DNA of 64,000 bases from Fomitopsis serialis (taxonomy: Eukaryota; Basidiomycota; Agaricomycetes; Polyporales; Fomitopsidaceae), in NCBI RefSeq assembly GCF_022376445.1, contig NW_025954963.1, forward strand, positions 186,001-250,000. The letters are read 5' to 3'. The notes below the pieces were generated by a model. The model did not search any database. It was not told the DNA's origin and worked only from the letters and a program-made list of their open reading frames with translations. A program made the position numbers and the translations under genes. This document shows, in pieces, positions 34,020 to 46,078 of the stretch (positions are counted from its first letter, which is position 1; each line of letters starts with the position of its first letter).

Positions 34020-35249
34020 ATGGACGCCGACGGAAATGGAACCTTGAGCAACGTCGTATGCAGCATTGTTTGTCGGAACAATCGACATAGATCTTGCTGA
34101 CTTCTGATGTGCACAGTTAGGCTGGGTGTCTATAGCGTGCTGGTGAGTTTGAGCTGTCAACGTGCCATGCAATGCGCTGATATTACATCATCTCGAAGGC
34201 TTGTAGTGTACACTCCACAGATCTACGAGAATTACCGACTCAAGTCTGGCGAAGGGCTTAGCGTATTCTTCGTGGTCACTTGGTTAATTGGAGACCTATG
34301 CAGCCTCTCAGGCGCTCTATTGGCGAATCTATTGCCAACTATCATCATCCTAGCCACATACGTGAGCAAACATCGCTGGCTAACTCTGGCCAGGAACTCC
34401 GGGTGCTGATGCGCTGCATCACAATCAGTATTCGGTATGCGACTCGATGCTTCTATTCCAGATATACTACTATCGCTGGACCAACAACACACCATCAAGG
34501 GAACCTGCCCTAGCATCTGCGGAATCGGCTGCTCAAGATCTCGAACGAACACCCCTATTGACTCATAACGGTAACGCGGCAGAAGCCAGCGTGAAGCCCT
34601 CGATCATCCGGAATTTTACGAAATATGCCGGTGCCCTGTGTTTTGTCTTCGTGGTCGGCATTGCCGCTTGGGCGGTGGACGAGCATATACATCAAGACCA
34701 GGCTTCACCGAATCGCGACGAGGTTGTTGAATGGAGAAGCCAGGTCCTTGGCTGGATCAGTGCTGCTATGTTCCGTAAGTTTGTACATCATCTGAGTACT
34801 CGATCGCTCACCGGATCGAAGTCGGAGCTCGGGTACCACAGATTGGTGAGGGACTACCTCTTTTGCCTGGTTACAGGAATGAACGGAGCGCATGGCACCA
34901 GTGAAAAATTTCCAGACGAGGTGTGAAGGGCTCTCGCCCTTCCTCTTCGTGTATTCAATTACGGGCAACACGACCTTCGTCCTGGCTATTTTGGCTGCCT
35001 CGATGGACCTCCAACATCTCATCACGAACGCATCGTGGATTGCGGGTGAGTGTACACCCGATGCATGTCCCGCACTCCTCACCTCCGTCGTTCTCATCAG
35101 GGAGCGCTCTGACGGTCTTTTTGGACGTCTTTGTAAGAATGATTGTGTCACTCTCGCGCGCACATCCTGAAGATTATTCTCAGGTCCTCTCGCAATTTGT
35201 CTACTACCGAAGCATGGACAGTCGCCAGCCTCACGTTGAAGTGTCATAG
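34020..35249 (+). CDS. PQ-loop vacuolar amino-acid transporter, Ypq1-like
   Basis: Exon 1 is short (MDADGNGTLSNV). Splicing joins LGWVSIACW to LVVYTPQIYENYRLKSGEGL, the first PQ-loop, followed by SVFFVVTWLIGDLCSLSGAL and a helix that continues to QIYYYRW. A hydrophilic loop carries the dileucine-like sequence ERTPLLTHNG. After a helix (ALCFVFVVGIAAWAV) comes the second PQ-loop, GARVPQI joined to VKNFQTRCEGLSP, then FVYSITGNTTFVLAILAA and ALTVFLDVFVLSQFVYYR, ending at 35249. Seven helices with two PQ-loops match the Ypq1/PQLC2 family, which exports lysine or arginine between vacuole and cytosol. All junctions tested were GT-AG and in frame. About 300 residues. Confidence 0.85.
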
Positions 35250-36108
35250 AAAAGTTCATGTTTACCCCAGTTGGGTACAATTTCTGTAGTCATGTGCGAC
35301 AGCAAAGATCATCGCAACCCATTAGTGTAGCGTTGCCACTATGGCCTGGTGTTTAGTAGACGCTACGCAGGAGATCTAGACAAGCATTGGCGTTACCGAA
35401 TGTCGACGCAAGGAAAGGTCAGTCTGATGGATTGTGCCCGGTACCGGGTACGATATGAGGGTGCGATAAGGCGAGACAGAAGGGTTTTTGGTCAGCTTGG
35501 CCTGAAAGTGTGGGACGGGGCGATAAATAATGGAGAGCCGAAGCGCGCTCGGCCACGAACCAGCAGCCATCCGTGCCTCGTTCCCTCCCTCGTGTTGCCT
35601 GCTGCTGTTCGACGTCCCACGTTGCAGGTCAGCTCTAAACATTCGTATGGCATCTACGCTTTGGAACGGACATGCTCCCAGCCTCGTGCTCGCCCATCAC
35701 CAGCTCGCAAAGAAAGCCCATTATCAATGCCAGATCGCCCGCCCGCCATATATTCAAGAGCCTTCATGGCGAGCGGTCCCTGCAAAGGCCGTCCTGCGCG
35801 CCCTCGCCTACACACAACGCTGACCCGGGTATTTCGATGTCGTGGTAAGTTCCATTACTCGCCTCGTGTCATCTCGTACTCGAAGTGACCGCCACGCGAT
35901 GGCGCTTTTCTGGACGTTTCAGGCAGTGACGCTTTGAGGGCAGAGGCAAGGCACCTCCAGCTGCAGCGTGCCCTTGACAGAGCCGTTTCGAGATAGCACG
36001 AAAGCAACGTCGCATCGCCCCTGCGGACAATACGCGTGTGCCGCCGCGCCGGACTCGCGCCCCGCTTATAAGTGAACGTCTCCCGACCACTTTCTGGCAG
36101 TTACTGTC
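35250..36108. other. Intergenic, no supported gene
   Basis: Open frames exist near 35349-35888 but have no family resemblance and no codon pattern I trust. TATAAG at 36067 lies about 42 bases before the F-box ATG. Confidence 0.3.
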
Positions 36109-38071
36109 ATGCGCCGCACATCAATCCTTCACGCCTCCGCTCCTCATCACGGCAGGATGCACGCCTCTTCCGTCGCCGCTGCCCCTATCGACCCGCCACG
36201 CGTCCGGACCACCCTCGGACCGAGGCCCCCCGAGCCGACGTCCCCGCCACCTCCGTACGAAGCCTACGAAGCATACCCAGCATTCACCACAGTTTCGCCG
36301 GGGATCAGTACGCGCACCAACTCGTTTCCAAGACCTCCGGACGGTCTTGGAGATAGCTCCCGGTCTCGTGCCCGGAGGCCGGCACAGAGCCTCTCGATTC
36401 CGCATCTCCGCGAAGCTATACACACCCTCGAGTCGAAGATGGCGTCACTGCTGAACGAACGGGATCTCCTCGAGTCTAGGCTAGAACAGGCGGTGCGCAT
36501 GCAGTCACCCGTCCAGCGGCTGCCGGACGAGCTCCTCTCATCCATTTTCGAGATCGGCGTACTCGATGGAGACGAGGAGGATCCCATCACCCTAGCCAAC
36601 CTGATGATCGTCTGCCGGCAGTGGAGAGACGTCGCGGTGGACACGCCTGCTTTATGGTCGCGGATCTGGATGGGCACACGCCATTCGTTCGAAAGGGCGC
36701 GAGTCAAGCTGGAGCGTTCGAAGACAGTGCCCCTCTACATAGGTGTCGACTTCAGCCCGCGCGTGGAGTATGGCAGTGTATCTACCGAAAGCCTCATGCT
36801 GGCCATGGACCTCCTACGTCCAGCTATCTGGCGCTGGAGAACATTCCACTTGACCGTTCCCAATAGGCCACAGGCGCATGCCGCGTTAACGCGCTGCAGG
36901 GAACGCGCACCTCTTCTTGAGGTGATGGCGGTGCGTATCGGCCATTCAATGCAGGAGGATCAATTCTTCAGAGCGCCACTACCGCTCTTCGATAGCCACA
37001 CGCCACGCCTGCGCTCCTGCTCCTTCACGTCGTTCAACTTCAATTGGGACACTGCCCTTGTCACCCAGCTACGTGTGCTCAAGTTGGGAGGGTATTGGAA
37101 CGCGCAGTCTCCGTCGGTCGACGTCATTCTGAGGATCCTACGCGCGTGTCCTCTGCTTGAGGAACTTGCGCTTCGCAATATGTCCGACGTCGAAGCGGAT
37201 TCGTGTTCTATGGCAGACTTCGACCCACCGGAGCAAGATAGCTTCGGCGAGCGATTAGTGCATGTGGCAGACGCAAGGCCAGTGCAGCTACCGCGTCTGG
37301 TGGAGGCTTCCTTCTACTATTGTGGCAACGTTCGCACCAGGACCCTCCTCAGCTTGCTGTCGTTCCCTGCACTGGAGCGCATCGAGCTATGTTTCCTGGA
37401 CAACGTTTCTCCGTTGTTGGAACACTTACGGCGGCAGTCGCTAACGCGGTTACCATTGCGACATGTCCGCATCGAGTCCAGTTACTTCAACGAGATGAAG
37501 CTTGTCAGGCTGCTGAAGCGGCTTCCCGCGCTTACCAGTCTCGAGTTCGTGGATGCAGATGACGTCTCATCAAATCTTCTCAAGGTGCGTTCTGCGTTCC
37601 TAGCTTCCGCAGACAAGAAGCTAAACACGCGCATCACAGATCTTTGCCACGCCGGCGGCAACTCAAACATGGGTCTGCCCCAAGTTGACTAGCCTGTGGC
37701 TGGAAGGGTGCACATCGGTCGACTGGGAGGCTCTGCGAGCAGTTGTCGAGTCTCGCCTTCCCGCGCAATCTCGCGCGCTCCCACCGCCGAAACTATCGCG
37801 AGGTAGTTCGACGTCAAACAGCGCGCAACCACCTAGAACCTCGTCTTCTGCATCTGCCTTCGCCACTCAGGCTCAGATTCTGTCCCGAGTCCCCGCTGCT
37901 TCTTCGTCATCCGGATATGCCTCCTTGATAGGCCCCCGCCGTCTGGAATCCCTTAATCTGTCTCGCTGTCATCAAATCAGCAGGGAGATGGTCCAGTGGC
38001 TTCGCATGTACGTGGTCGATGTCAGGTGCGAACCTACGAAGGGTGTATGGGGAGAGCCGCTTCTGGCGTAA
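36109..38071 (+). CDS. F-box protein with leucine-rich C-terminal part
   Basis: A Pro-rich leader is followed by a predicted coiled coil, LREAIHTLESKMASLLNERD to EQAVRM. The F-box begins PVQRLPDELLSSIFEIG and continues ITLANLMIVCRQWRDVA with DTPALWSRIWM. The remainder has irregular leucine-rich segments (LRVLKLGGYW, CPLLEELALRNMS, LTSLEFVDADD). This is the standard Agaricomycete F-box architecture, in which the F-box binds Skp1 and the rest selects substrates for SCF ubiquitin ligase. The main frame meets TAG at 37690, but the leucine-rich text continues in the next frame as CPKLTSLWLEGCTSVDWEAL, then SLNLSRCHQISREMVQWL, to 38071. One lost base between about 37660 and 37675 explains this. Total would be about 650 residues. 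Confidence 0.8.
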
Positions 38072-38469
38072 CTATTTCTGAACGGACCTGCGCATCGGTG
38101 ATATATCCGGTCCATTCATGATCGTATACCCAGGACGATACTCGCCATTTTGCTTTCTGATCGAGATTTTGTTTCGCATCTTCTGCTTTCTGTACCATGT
38201 TTTCTCATGCTATTTTGTTGCGATTCGACTGACCCCGCAAGGCACGTAAATATTGTAGTAATGTATCCATACAGCATGTACAGTCAGTGTACCTACCCCC
38301 GATTGATGATGATCGTACAAGTGTCGATTGCTAATTGGTGCTTCGAATTCTACACGTCACTGATCCGCTCGGCGGTCGTCGAGACGGACTGCGTCGAACG
38401 TGCCTTGACCTGTAGTTGAAGAGGTGCATAGTCGAGCACTCCTTCCACCCCTGTGCTCGCAACATCACT
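38072..38469. other. Intergenic, 3' flank of F-box gene and 5' flank of racemase
   Basis: Comparatively AT-rich, with TTTTG and TGTTT runs typical of a 3' UTR. No gene seen. Confidence 0.35.
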
Positions 38470-39251
38470 ATGCCCTCTATTCTGATCATCAATCCAAACT
38501 CAACTGAGTCTATGACCAAAAGCCTTGAGTCTTTGGTGGACTCACTCGGCTTCAGTCAAGTGCGTTCGCTCATCTTCGTCATTCTCTGTGGTCTCATTAT
38601 ACGCGGGTACCTCAGACAAAGTATGGCTTCTTCACGGCACCATCGGGGCCGAAGAGCATCGACAATATGGAGGACGCGGCCGCGAGCACAGCCCACTGTT
38701 TGCCTCACCTGGAGCCCCTGCTCAGCCAATACGACAGCTTCCTCGTCGCATGCTACTCAGAACACCCACTCATTCCGGCCCTGAAATCACAACCCGCCGT
38801 CCTGGAGGGTAGGAAGCCCGTCACAGGCATCTTTGAAGCGAGCATCAGTGCCAGCCTACAGCTCGTTGGACCCAAACAGCAGTTCGGGATCATCACGTCC
38901 GGCAAGGCATGGGAGGTAATCCTCGCGGACTCAGTATACAAGTACCTCGGTACCGAGTCCAGCATCAAGTTCTCGGGCGTCGAGTCGACCGGGTTGAACG
39001 CGACGGATCTGCACAGCGGGTCCGCTGCTGATGTTGAGAGACGCATGCTCGAGGCGACGAAGAGGTTGGTGTGGAAGGGCAATGTAGGGGTAATCTGCCT
39101 TGGCTGCGCGGGTATGACGGGCTTGACCGAGCTCGTCCGGGAGGTCTGTTTGGCGGAATTGGGAGACGAAGAGGGCGGAGCGGTTAGGATCGTGGATGGC
39201 GTGCAGGCTGGGGTCGCATTTCTGGAGGGAGCTGTGAGGGCTCGGAATTGA
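38470..39251 (+). CDS. Asp/Glu/hydantoin racemase family protein, Dcg1-like
   Basis: Two exons, 38470-38559 and 38616-39251, joined by a 56-nt GT-AG intron in phase 0 (241 residues). The N-terminus MPSILIINPNSTESMTKSLE is the family opening N-P-N-S/T. The two catalytic cysteines are visible, in FLVACYSEHPL and in VICLGCAGMTGL, where the second lies in the expected G-C-x-G-M setting. ITGKPV-type text appears as GRKPVTGIFEASI. Members racemise hydantoins, allantoin or amino acids; the yeast homologue DCG1 is co-regulated with nitrogen-catabolite genes. The substrate here is not determinable. The protein is complete and of normal length, with no signal peptide, so cytosolic. Confidence 0.88.
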
Positions 39252-39537
39252 TTACTTTATACCTGGGCCTCGCTGATCTGGCTTATGTGAATCGCTGCTA
39301 CATATGCTGCTGCAAAGCTAGAGTCTGCAACACTATATAGATGGGTACTTTGTATGGTGGAAGATTTGCCGGTGGGGGTGATCATGAAGACGCAGGTATG
39401 GTGTAGAGTGACTCAGCTCGGGGTGGATTGAAGCCGAACTGACTCGACTGCTTCACCCTGAATACACGCACCACGCCACAACTCTTCCGAGTCCCCGAAA
39501 ACTCACTTGATACCCAACCGCTGCCACTGTACTGGTA

Positions 39538-40716
39538 ATGGCGACTGTCACGCATTACATCTACTCGCACTATGATCCTAAACAACGCGATGAGCTTGAA
39601 AGGGCTACTGGGCAAGTCCCAGAGCCCTTAGAGCCGGAGGAGGATCCATGGCAGACCGAGTCGGCATTCGGTGTACAACGCCGCATCGCAGCTGCACCAC
39701 ACTTTGTGCCAGCGATCGTCTCCTACGATGAGATCAACAATATGATGGGAACGTCCCAGATAATCCCTACGGCCGTGGAGGAGAAGCCGAACGTTGAAGT
39801 GAGCAGCTGGTATAGGTCGCTGACCCGGTTCAGCAGTGCTCCCGTTGAAGACGACAAGAAGCCCATCGCTTCGACCTCCACCACGCCCGCGGGTCCTTCC
39901 ATCCCAAATCCCTCTACATTCGTACCGTCTGCCCACCCAAAGCCTGTGAAGCCTACCAAGAACGACTGGTTCATCACCCGTGCGTTGCGCTCAGAACCAC
40001 CGACCGGTCGTTCGACTCCCTCCACTCTCGCAGACATTCTCTCCAGAGATCCACCACCAGACACATCTGGCAAGCCATTCACGCCGCCTGTGTTTCTCCA
40101 TCTTGGCCCTTCAAACAGAGGTTACACGATGTTGGAGAGGAGTGGTTGGAACGAGGGCGAGCCGTTGGGCGCCGGTGTGGTGAGGCGACCGCGAGAATCA
40201 GACGAGGATTCCCCGCCAAGGAGAGCTAAGCAGGGCAAGGGGAAAGCGGTCGTGAAGAAGGAACAGCGCGAGGTGAAGTGGGATCCAGACGGAGACATTA
40301 GCGAAATCCGCAAGGTGGACGTCATCGACCTCACTCTCTCAGATCCAGAGGATGAGCCCGAGGATATCAAGGACGAAGCTGACGAGGTCGACCTGCGACG
40401 TCTCTCCACGTCCTCCCTCGCGGAAACGGACCTACCCTCATCTCATAACCCGAAAGCACTACTTACGCCACTCCCGACTGTCCTGAAGTCGGACCGCCTC
40501 GGGATCGGATTGAAGGCGAAGACGGTTGGGCCTCACAAAGTGTCCAAGAAACGAATCACCCACAACCAAGCTGCGCTCGCCCAACATATCCGGGAGACTG
40601 AGGAGCTGCGTCGGATGAAGGCTCTAGTGGGACGGGGGTCAAGGGGACTGGCTCGCCTGGCAAAGGCAGAGACGGAGAGTAGACGAAGGCTGTTGGCCAG
40701 CCTCAATGACAGCTGA
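39538..40716 (+). CDS. G-patch domain protein
   Basis: Intronless, 392 residues, MATVTHYIYSHYDPK to SLNDS. The G-patch starts at about residue 197 (RGYTMLERSGWNEGEPLGAG), is interrupted by a charged region with KGKAVVKKEQ and acidic DLTLSDPEDEPEDI, and resumes about 115 residues later as LLTPLPTVLKSDRLGIGLK. The D-R-x-G-I-G end is what closes a G-patch. The C-terminal part is a basic helix (ELRRMKALVGRGS). A split domain of this type is known in GPANK1-like proteins. G-patch proteins usually activate DEAH helicases in splicing or ribosome assembly; the partner here is unknown. The ATG follows directly after a short AT-poor leader. Confidence 0.82.
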   Translation: MATVTHYIYSHYDPKQRDELERATGQVPEPLEPEEDPWQTESAFGVQRRIAAAPHFVPAIVSYDEINNMMGTSQIIPTAVEEKPNVEVSSWYRSLTRFSSAPVEDDKKPIASTSTTPAGPSIPNPSTFVPSAHPKPVKPTKNDWFITRALRSEPPTGRSTPSTLADILSRDPPPDTSGKPFTPPVFLHLGPSNRGYTMLERSGWNEGEPLGAGVVRRPRESDEDSPPRRAKQGKGKAVVKKEQREVKWDPDGDISEIRKVDVIDLTLSDPEDEPEDIKDEADEVDLRRLSTSSLAETDLPSSHNPKALLTPLPTVLKSDRLGIGLKAKTVGPHKVSKKRITHNQAALAQHIRETEELRRMKALVGRGSRGLARLAKAETESRRRLLASLNDS

Positions 40717-41314
40717 TGCTACCGGTACGCCTGGGCTGCTACCAAACTCTCTTGTATAGATTTGACACTTCATATCTCGCCGCCTTACGCCGTCGAGTAC
40801 TGACAGCGTCGTATCAAAGATGAGATCCATGGCCACATCTTAGTTCTCGTAAACCTGAAGCCTCCCGATGCTTGCAATGGAACTCCATGTGTTCATCGTG
40901 AAGAGCGACAACACTGCCATTAGTAGTGCCTCTGACGCCTCTGACAGCGACACGACGGGAATTTGGCATAAGTACTCCGATACAAACAGACTTCCGCACG
41001 CAATGCGGCGACTTGCGCCTTGTCATGTCCTTGACTCGATCTCGACCTATCCATGGTCTAAATCTCCGAATATTAGATTAGAACGAGCGTGTGTTACAGC
41101 AGGTACGGGGCGCAAGCAACGGAGTGGCGAGAGGGGGACCGACAGATGTGAATAACGAGGGACGACTTCCAACAGAGCACCGATACCAGAACGAGCGAAT
41201 ACAGCGGGGATAGGTTAAGAGATCCTGCATAGTGTGTACGGGTGGAGATAGCAGTAGATTGCGGGCGATTACTAGGATGGGATATGCGGTTGAGATGACG
41301 GAACGGAGAAATGG
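40717..41314. other. Convergent 3' region between G-patch gene and kinase
   Basis: Two stops face each other across about 600 bp. Small open frames only, nothing recognisable. Confidence 0.3.
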
Positions 41315-43235
41315 TTAGACGGGGCTGACAGGCATGTTGGACCCATCGTAAGAGAAGCCTAACAGTGATGGTCAGCCCGGCAAAAGCCATGAAGTGAGGC
41401 GCAGGCAACGTACCAGCGAACTGTGCCTGAACGGTCTGCGAGAGCTGAGAACCCTCAACGACACTGTCCATGGGAGCTTCAGTCGTGAACACGGTGTCGA
41501 AGTTGGACACATCCTGCACGATAATCAGCACATCGTACGTCGACCCGTTATCTGTCGGAGGCACATACCACAGGACTGGTGACGCTGGGTTTGAAAGGCG
41601 GTTGGATCTTCTTCTGCACGAGCTTCTCAAAGTCAATGTTCTTCGCGAAGAAGGGGTGCTTCCGGATCTCGTCCGCGCCGTTGAGACCGAGACGCTGCGT
41701 GGGGTCGCGCGTCAGAAGACCTGTCAAGATGCTCCGTGCCTGCGAGCCAATCTCGTCGCCAAAGACAAGGGGGCTGGTGAGGATCTTCTGATACATTTTA
41801 TCCGTGACCTCTGTGTCCTTGTCAGCTAGTTATAACATGTTGAAAGTGGATGCACCGACCATCGTAGAACGGAGGGAGACCGGAGAGCATCTCGTACAAG
41901 AGGACGCCCAGCGTCCACCAGTCGATCGTCTTGTCTACACAATGACGTCAGCCTTGCCATGTCATTTAATGTGCTGCATACTCACTGTATCCGTGCCCAC
42001 TCAAGATCTCCGGCGCAAGGTACTCTGGCGTCCCGCAGAACGTGTTGGTGGTGTCGGAGTCCTTCATGTTGAGCTTGCACAGCCCAAAATCACAGAGCGC
42101 TATGTGACCCGTGTAGTCAAGAAGAATATTCTCGGGCTTCAGGTCACGGTAGACAACGTCCAGCTCGTGAAGGTGTTCGAGTGCCAACAGCAGCTCGGCA
42201 CTATAGAAACGACTGCGCTCCTCGTTGAATCGCTGCTCGCGCTGCAGATGGTGGAACAGCTCTCCGCCATTCACGAAAGCAAGAACGAGGTACAGCTTCT
42301 GCTCCGACTGGAAGCTGAACTTGAGCGGTACAATGAACGGGCTGTTCACCCTCGCGAGCACCATTCGCTCCGCGAGCGTATGGGTGATCTCACCGCGCTC
42401 GACGATGTGCTGCTTCCGGAGCGTCTTCAGGGCGTAGATGCGCGACGTGTCGCGTTTTCGCACTTGCATCACTTTCCCGAAGCTGCCCTTCCCGATGACG
42501 GTAATCAGCTCGAAGTCGTCGATCGTGAGCGAGTGCCCAGAGCTCGGCTTGAATGCTACTCCGATTTGAATTTTGCCAGCGCCGCCGGCAAGCTCATACC
42601 ACTGGTCATCTGGGGAACTGTCCTCGAAGTCAGGCGTGAACCGCACACCGCCCATGAAGATGTCATTGCCCATGTCGTCGGCAATTCCGTCCCCGCCGCG
42701 CTTCGGCTCCTCTGCTCTGAGGTAGCATTGGATCGAGATCTCCGAGTGTCGTGACACGTCGCTGGGAACACTTCAGGGGAGGAGACAATGGAAGCATGAA
42801 AGGGACTCACAAGTTGGTCTCGTACATGTACAGCGGCTTGGACAGGTCTCCCCCGAGTGGTGTGATCAGCACTTGGTTGACCTCGAATTCCATGACCAGG
42901 TAGGGAAGCCACCAGCACTGCTGCCTCTGCACACTGTCTCTGTTACTCTTCCTGTTCGCGAGGCGATGCTGTGTGACACTCGAGGGCGACACAGACGCGG
43001 CGAGCTTCGCCTGCGCGGAGGACAGCGCAGCTTGTACCGCTGGCGGCATACCTTGGCCAGAGGGCAGCGCAAGGCCCTCCGCCCACAGGACCCGGATGGC
43101 AAGGAGGCCCGAGCGCGACAGAGAGTCGCCATTGGGGTTGCCAGGCGTCGGTGTGGTCGAGCGTGCAGCACCGTCATTCACGGACAGAGCGTTCGCGGAC
43201 GGGCGCGGCTTCTTACCAATACCTCTCCAAGACAT
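41315..43235 (-). CDS. YPK1: AGC-family Ser/Thr kinase of the Ypk1/SGK type
   Basis: Start ATG 43235 ([17 protein letters not shown]). Residues up to about 200 form a C2-like N-terminal region ([22 protein letters not shown]) as in fungal Ypk/Gad8. The kinase domain has glycine loop IGKGSFGKV, catalytic Lys in [11 protein letters not shown] variant [15 protein letters not shown] followed by [10 protein letters not shown], and the T-loop [13 protein letters not shown] (PDK1 target Thr). It continues [21 protein letters not shown] and DPTQRLG. The AGC tail has a turn-motif region near EGSQLSQT and the hydrophobic motif FAGFSY (TORC2 target Ser), then SNMPVSPV and stop 41315. It should act downstream of TORC2 and PDK1 in sphingolipid and membrane-stress control. 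Short GT-AG introns; no frame break seen. Confidence 0.92.
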
Positions 43236-44005
43236 GGTTGGGGTTCCTGGGGTTCCTTGGTTCCAAGAGACAGATGTGAGAGGGTATAGAGCAGAAAGGA
43301 AACCGAGCACAGCTCTGGTCGAGGGTGGGTGGAAGAGAGAGGCTATGCGGATGTGAGATGCTGATCCTTGACCGCATTCGCCTGCCTCGCCTGGCCATCC
43401 CGATAAGGCAACCCCGGTCGATAGGCGCACGGTACCGTTCCTCAGTCGGTCAGAATGAAGGACTGGCAACCGTCAGACGAGTATCATGCGGGAGAGACTG
43501 ATGTATGACTCTCGTGTCTAGAAAACCACCAAAGAAGCCCCGCTTGGCGAGGGCGCGAAGGGTCCGTACGTATTAATTGATCAGACCGTGACGTTAGGGA
43601 GCTGCAGGAGTATATGCCACTAGCTAGAGACATGGCAGGGTACGCAGCTGCGAGTGCATTGATGTTAATCGACGCTGTCCAACCGAATAATTGAGCAACT
43701 GCGTCACTCAGCGATGTTGTAGTGCTTGTACTTAGCACCGCACATGCAGAGGGCATATAGTGGATTGTAGGTCACATGACAAGTCACTCAAGGCTTCAGC
43801 CTTCATTATCATTGGGGACGTTGGCGACGTAAGTAAGTATCTCGTTGGAACTTACCGACGGACATGAACTGCCGTAGCATCAGTATCGGCGTGTATAAAC
43901 CTGGATCAGAGTCACTTTGACGTCCATAAAAAACAAAACTGAATAAGTTACAAACAATCCCGGGCGAGAATGACTCTAAAGAGCCAGTGAACGGAACCTC
44001 TATTC
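43236..44005. other. Intergenic, promoter of the kinase and 3' end of the MFS gene
   Basis: A minus-strand open frame at 43484-43756 (90 residues) was inspected and is unrecognised. Otherwise nothing visible. Confidence 0.3.
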
Positions 44006-46078
44006 TCACTCGTTGTGTACTGGCTGATATCGATCAGAATCTCGAACTAGCAGTAATATAAGGCTTGCAACCGTGCTGATGCCCTATAAGCGCAAAGGAC
44101 CGTTCTCCCCCGTCAGCGAGCATTGCTGAGGAGCACGTCACGTCCACATACCGCAATTACCCAGAACACAGCTTGGGGTACAGTGGAGATGGTACTCAAC
44201 GAAGCAAGAATATGAGTACTTCAATCGGGGCACTATGTCAAGAACTCACGCTGCCATCAAGGTGCCCAGTATGATGGACGACAATAGCATACCAAAGCCT
44301 GAGGACATTTCAATAGCCGCCAGCGCTGATGCTACGGGATATGTCGCGCATGAGTACAACTTGTCTTCTATTATACCACGATATACTTACCGTGGTCTTC
44401 TGGCGGAACGGTAGATACAGCTAGACTGCGGAGAACAGGGCCGCGTCCGACTGAACAGCCATATAGGACGATGGCTGCATCGATTTCAGTGCTTAGCTTC
44501 TTCACTAGATGGCCAGCAGCAACTTACATGCGAGTTGGAGGCCCCGTCCCGTCGCAGCGGTCAATAAGAGCAGAGCGGCGACCTGAATGATTAGGGACCC
44601 GATGACAATGTGCACGTCCATTTCGTCAGTTACTTCGCTGACACTCTCCGAATCCGACGTCGTTGACAAGTGGGTCGCCTTCAAATAGAGTGGCCGTAGT
44701 AAACGCCGGACGAGTAGCGGTATTATCAGAGTCAGGACCACGACGTACGTTAACGTCAGGGTGGTCAAGACGTATCCTGTCTACAAAAACATCTAGTACG
44801 ACATTGACTAGATCAGTATAGAACACTCACCTCTTTCGGCGAATAGTCGTATTTGGTAGTAAGATACACCATCAGAGCAGGCAATACGTGGCCTTCCCCC
44901 AGTCCGGCGATGAATATATGAATTGCACAGTACAGGAGCCGCAGATTGAGCCTCCCAGTGGAGTGGTCACGGGTTGGCCGAAGGGTTTTCAACGGGAGGA
45001 GGGCAGCGACTACGACGCTGCGACAACAGCGCAGAGCCGCAACTACGATGTTCTCCGTCTGAGCGCCGTCGTCCGATCGCGGATGCGAGACCTCCACCCC
45101 TTGCGCCTTTTGGTGTGTTTCAGGAATAAGGGTGATGACGTAGATGAAGTTTACACATTGCAGGCCGAGAGCAACATAGTACACCGGGGCTGTAGCGTTA
45201 TAGCGTGTGGTGATAGCGCCCCCGATAGAAAATGAGAGTGCACCGCCTGGTCGATTCGGTTTCAGATACATACAGGCAACAGGCAAACGAGAAATTCCCT
45301 ACCCAGCGTTGCCCAGCCAGAGATCTTGCTGAGAGCAGGCGTCCTATACGGGAATCAGCCTTCAACGAGGGATGCGAATTGCACGTAAGCGCACCTCTGT
45401 TCTGCTGGCACAAGGTCTACAACATATGTATTCATAAGGAAGACAAAGACAGTGACGGTTGCGATGGATTGACACAAAAGCCACAGAAGCAATGCGAATA
45501 CCTCGACTGCGTCTGGGATAATGGCCGTACTCAACATCGAGACGTCCGCACAGATTCCGACAGCTATGACCGTCAGAATAGCTGGCTTCCTTCCGATATT
45601 GTTGGCTATGGAGCTCAGAGCACTGTAAGCAATCAGAGCTAAGTTAACATCAGCTCAAGGACACGTAAAATGGCGGATAAGCTCTGTACTCACATGCGAG
45701 CCCCTCAACGATGGCTGTGACCATCAAGGCAGTGGTGAACCTCTGCTCTACGGCAGGGATAGTGCAGAGCGCGTTCGGGATGGGGCCGTCCGAAGGTATC
45801 TTGTTGGGGTCATTGGTCAAGTACCACCAGCGGCAAACGATCTTGCGAATTGCGTCGATGACGGTCGTCATTGGAAGGTATGCAGCAAGTTGGAATAGAA
45901 CAGCGACAGGTGTGATGAGCACGATGGGCGAAAACCGTAGAGATAAATTCCGCGATGGAACTCCCGCTGCAGCGTCATCCGGAGGATGTAGCAGCGGTGT
46001 TGTCTCGAGAGGATCGGCTGGTGAGTTAGAACGAGGAGACGCGCCAGCAGCAGGAGCCTCGTTAGTCTGGGTGCTCAT
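44006..46078 (-). CDS. Major facilitator superfamily transporter
   Basis: Start ATG 46078 (MSTQTNEAPAAGASPRSNSP), with the acidic dileucine-type leader ETTPLLHPPDD common in this Agaricomycete MFS group. Helices can be read in order: LITPVAVLFQLAAYLPM, TTALMVTAIVEGLA, ALSSIANNIGRKPAILTVIA (the loop 2-3 signature G-R-K/R), AVEVFALLLWLLCQSIA, VFVFLMNTYVVDLVPAEQR, GGALSFSIGGAITTRYN, YVALGLQCVNFIYVI, a long charged central loop, YVVVLTLIIPLLVRRLL, GSLIIQVAALLLLTAA, SGFGMLLSSIILGTLMAA, VPQAVFWVIA and GISTVASLILLLVRD. Stop is at 44006. Twelve helices are plausible, and the substrate is unknown. The gene has about ten short introns. It is divergent from RPT5. Confidence 0.82.

Noticed and set aside
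35349..35888. 179-codon + strand frame between the PQ-loop and F-box genes
   Set aside because: No domain, basic composition of random GC-rich sequence, and no homologous frame I recognise.
37585..37612. GTGCGT...CGCAG segment in the F-box gene as an intron that would fix the frame
   Set aside because: Only 28 nt long, and splicing it brings an immediate stop. A lost base near 37660-37675 explains the frame better.
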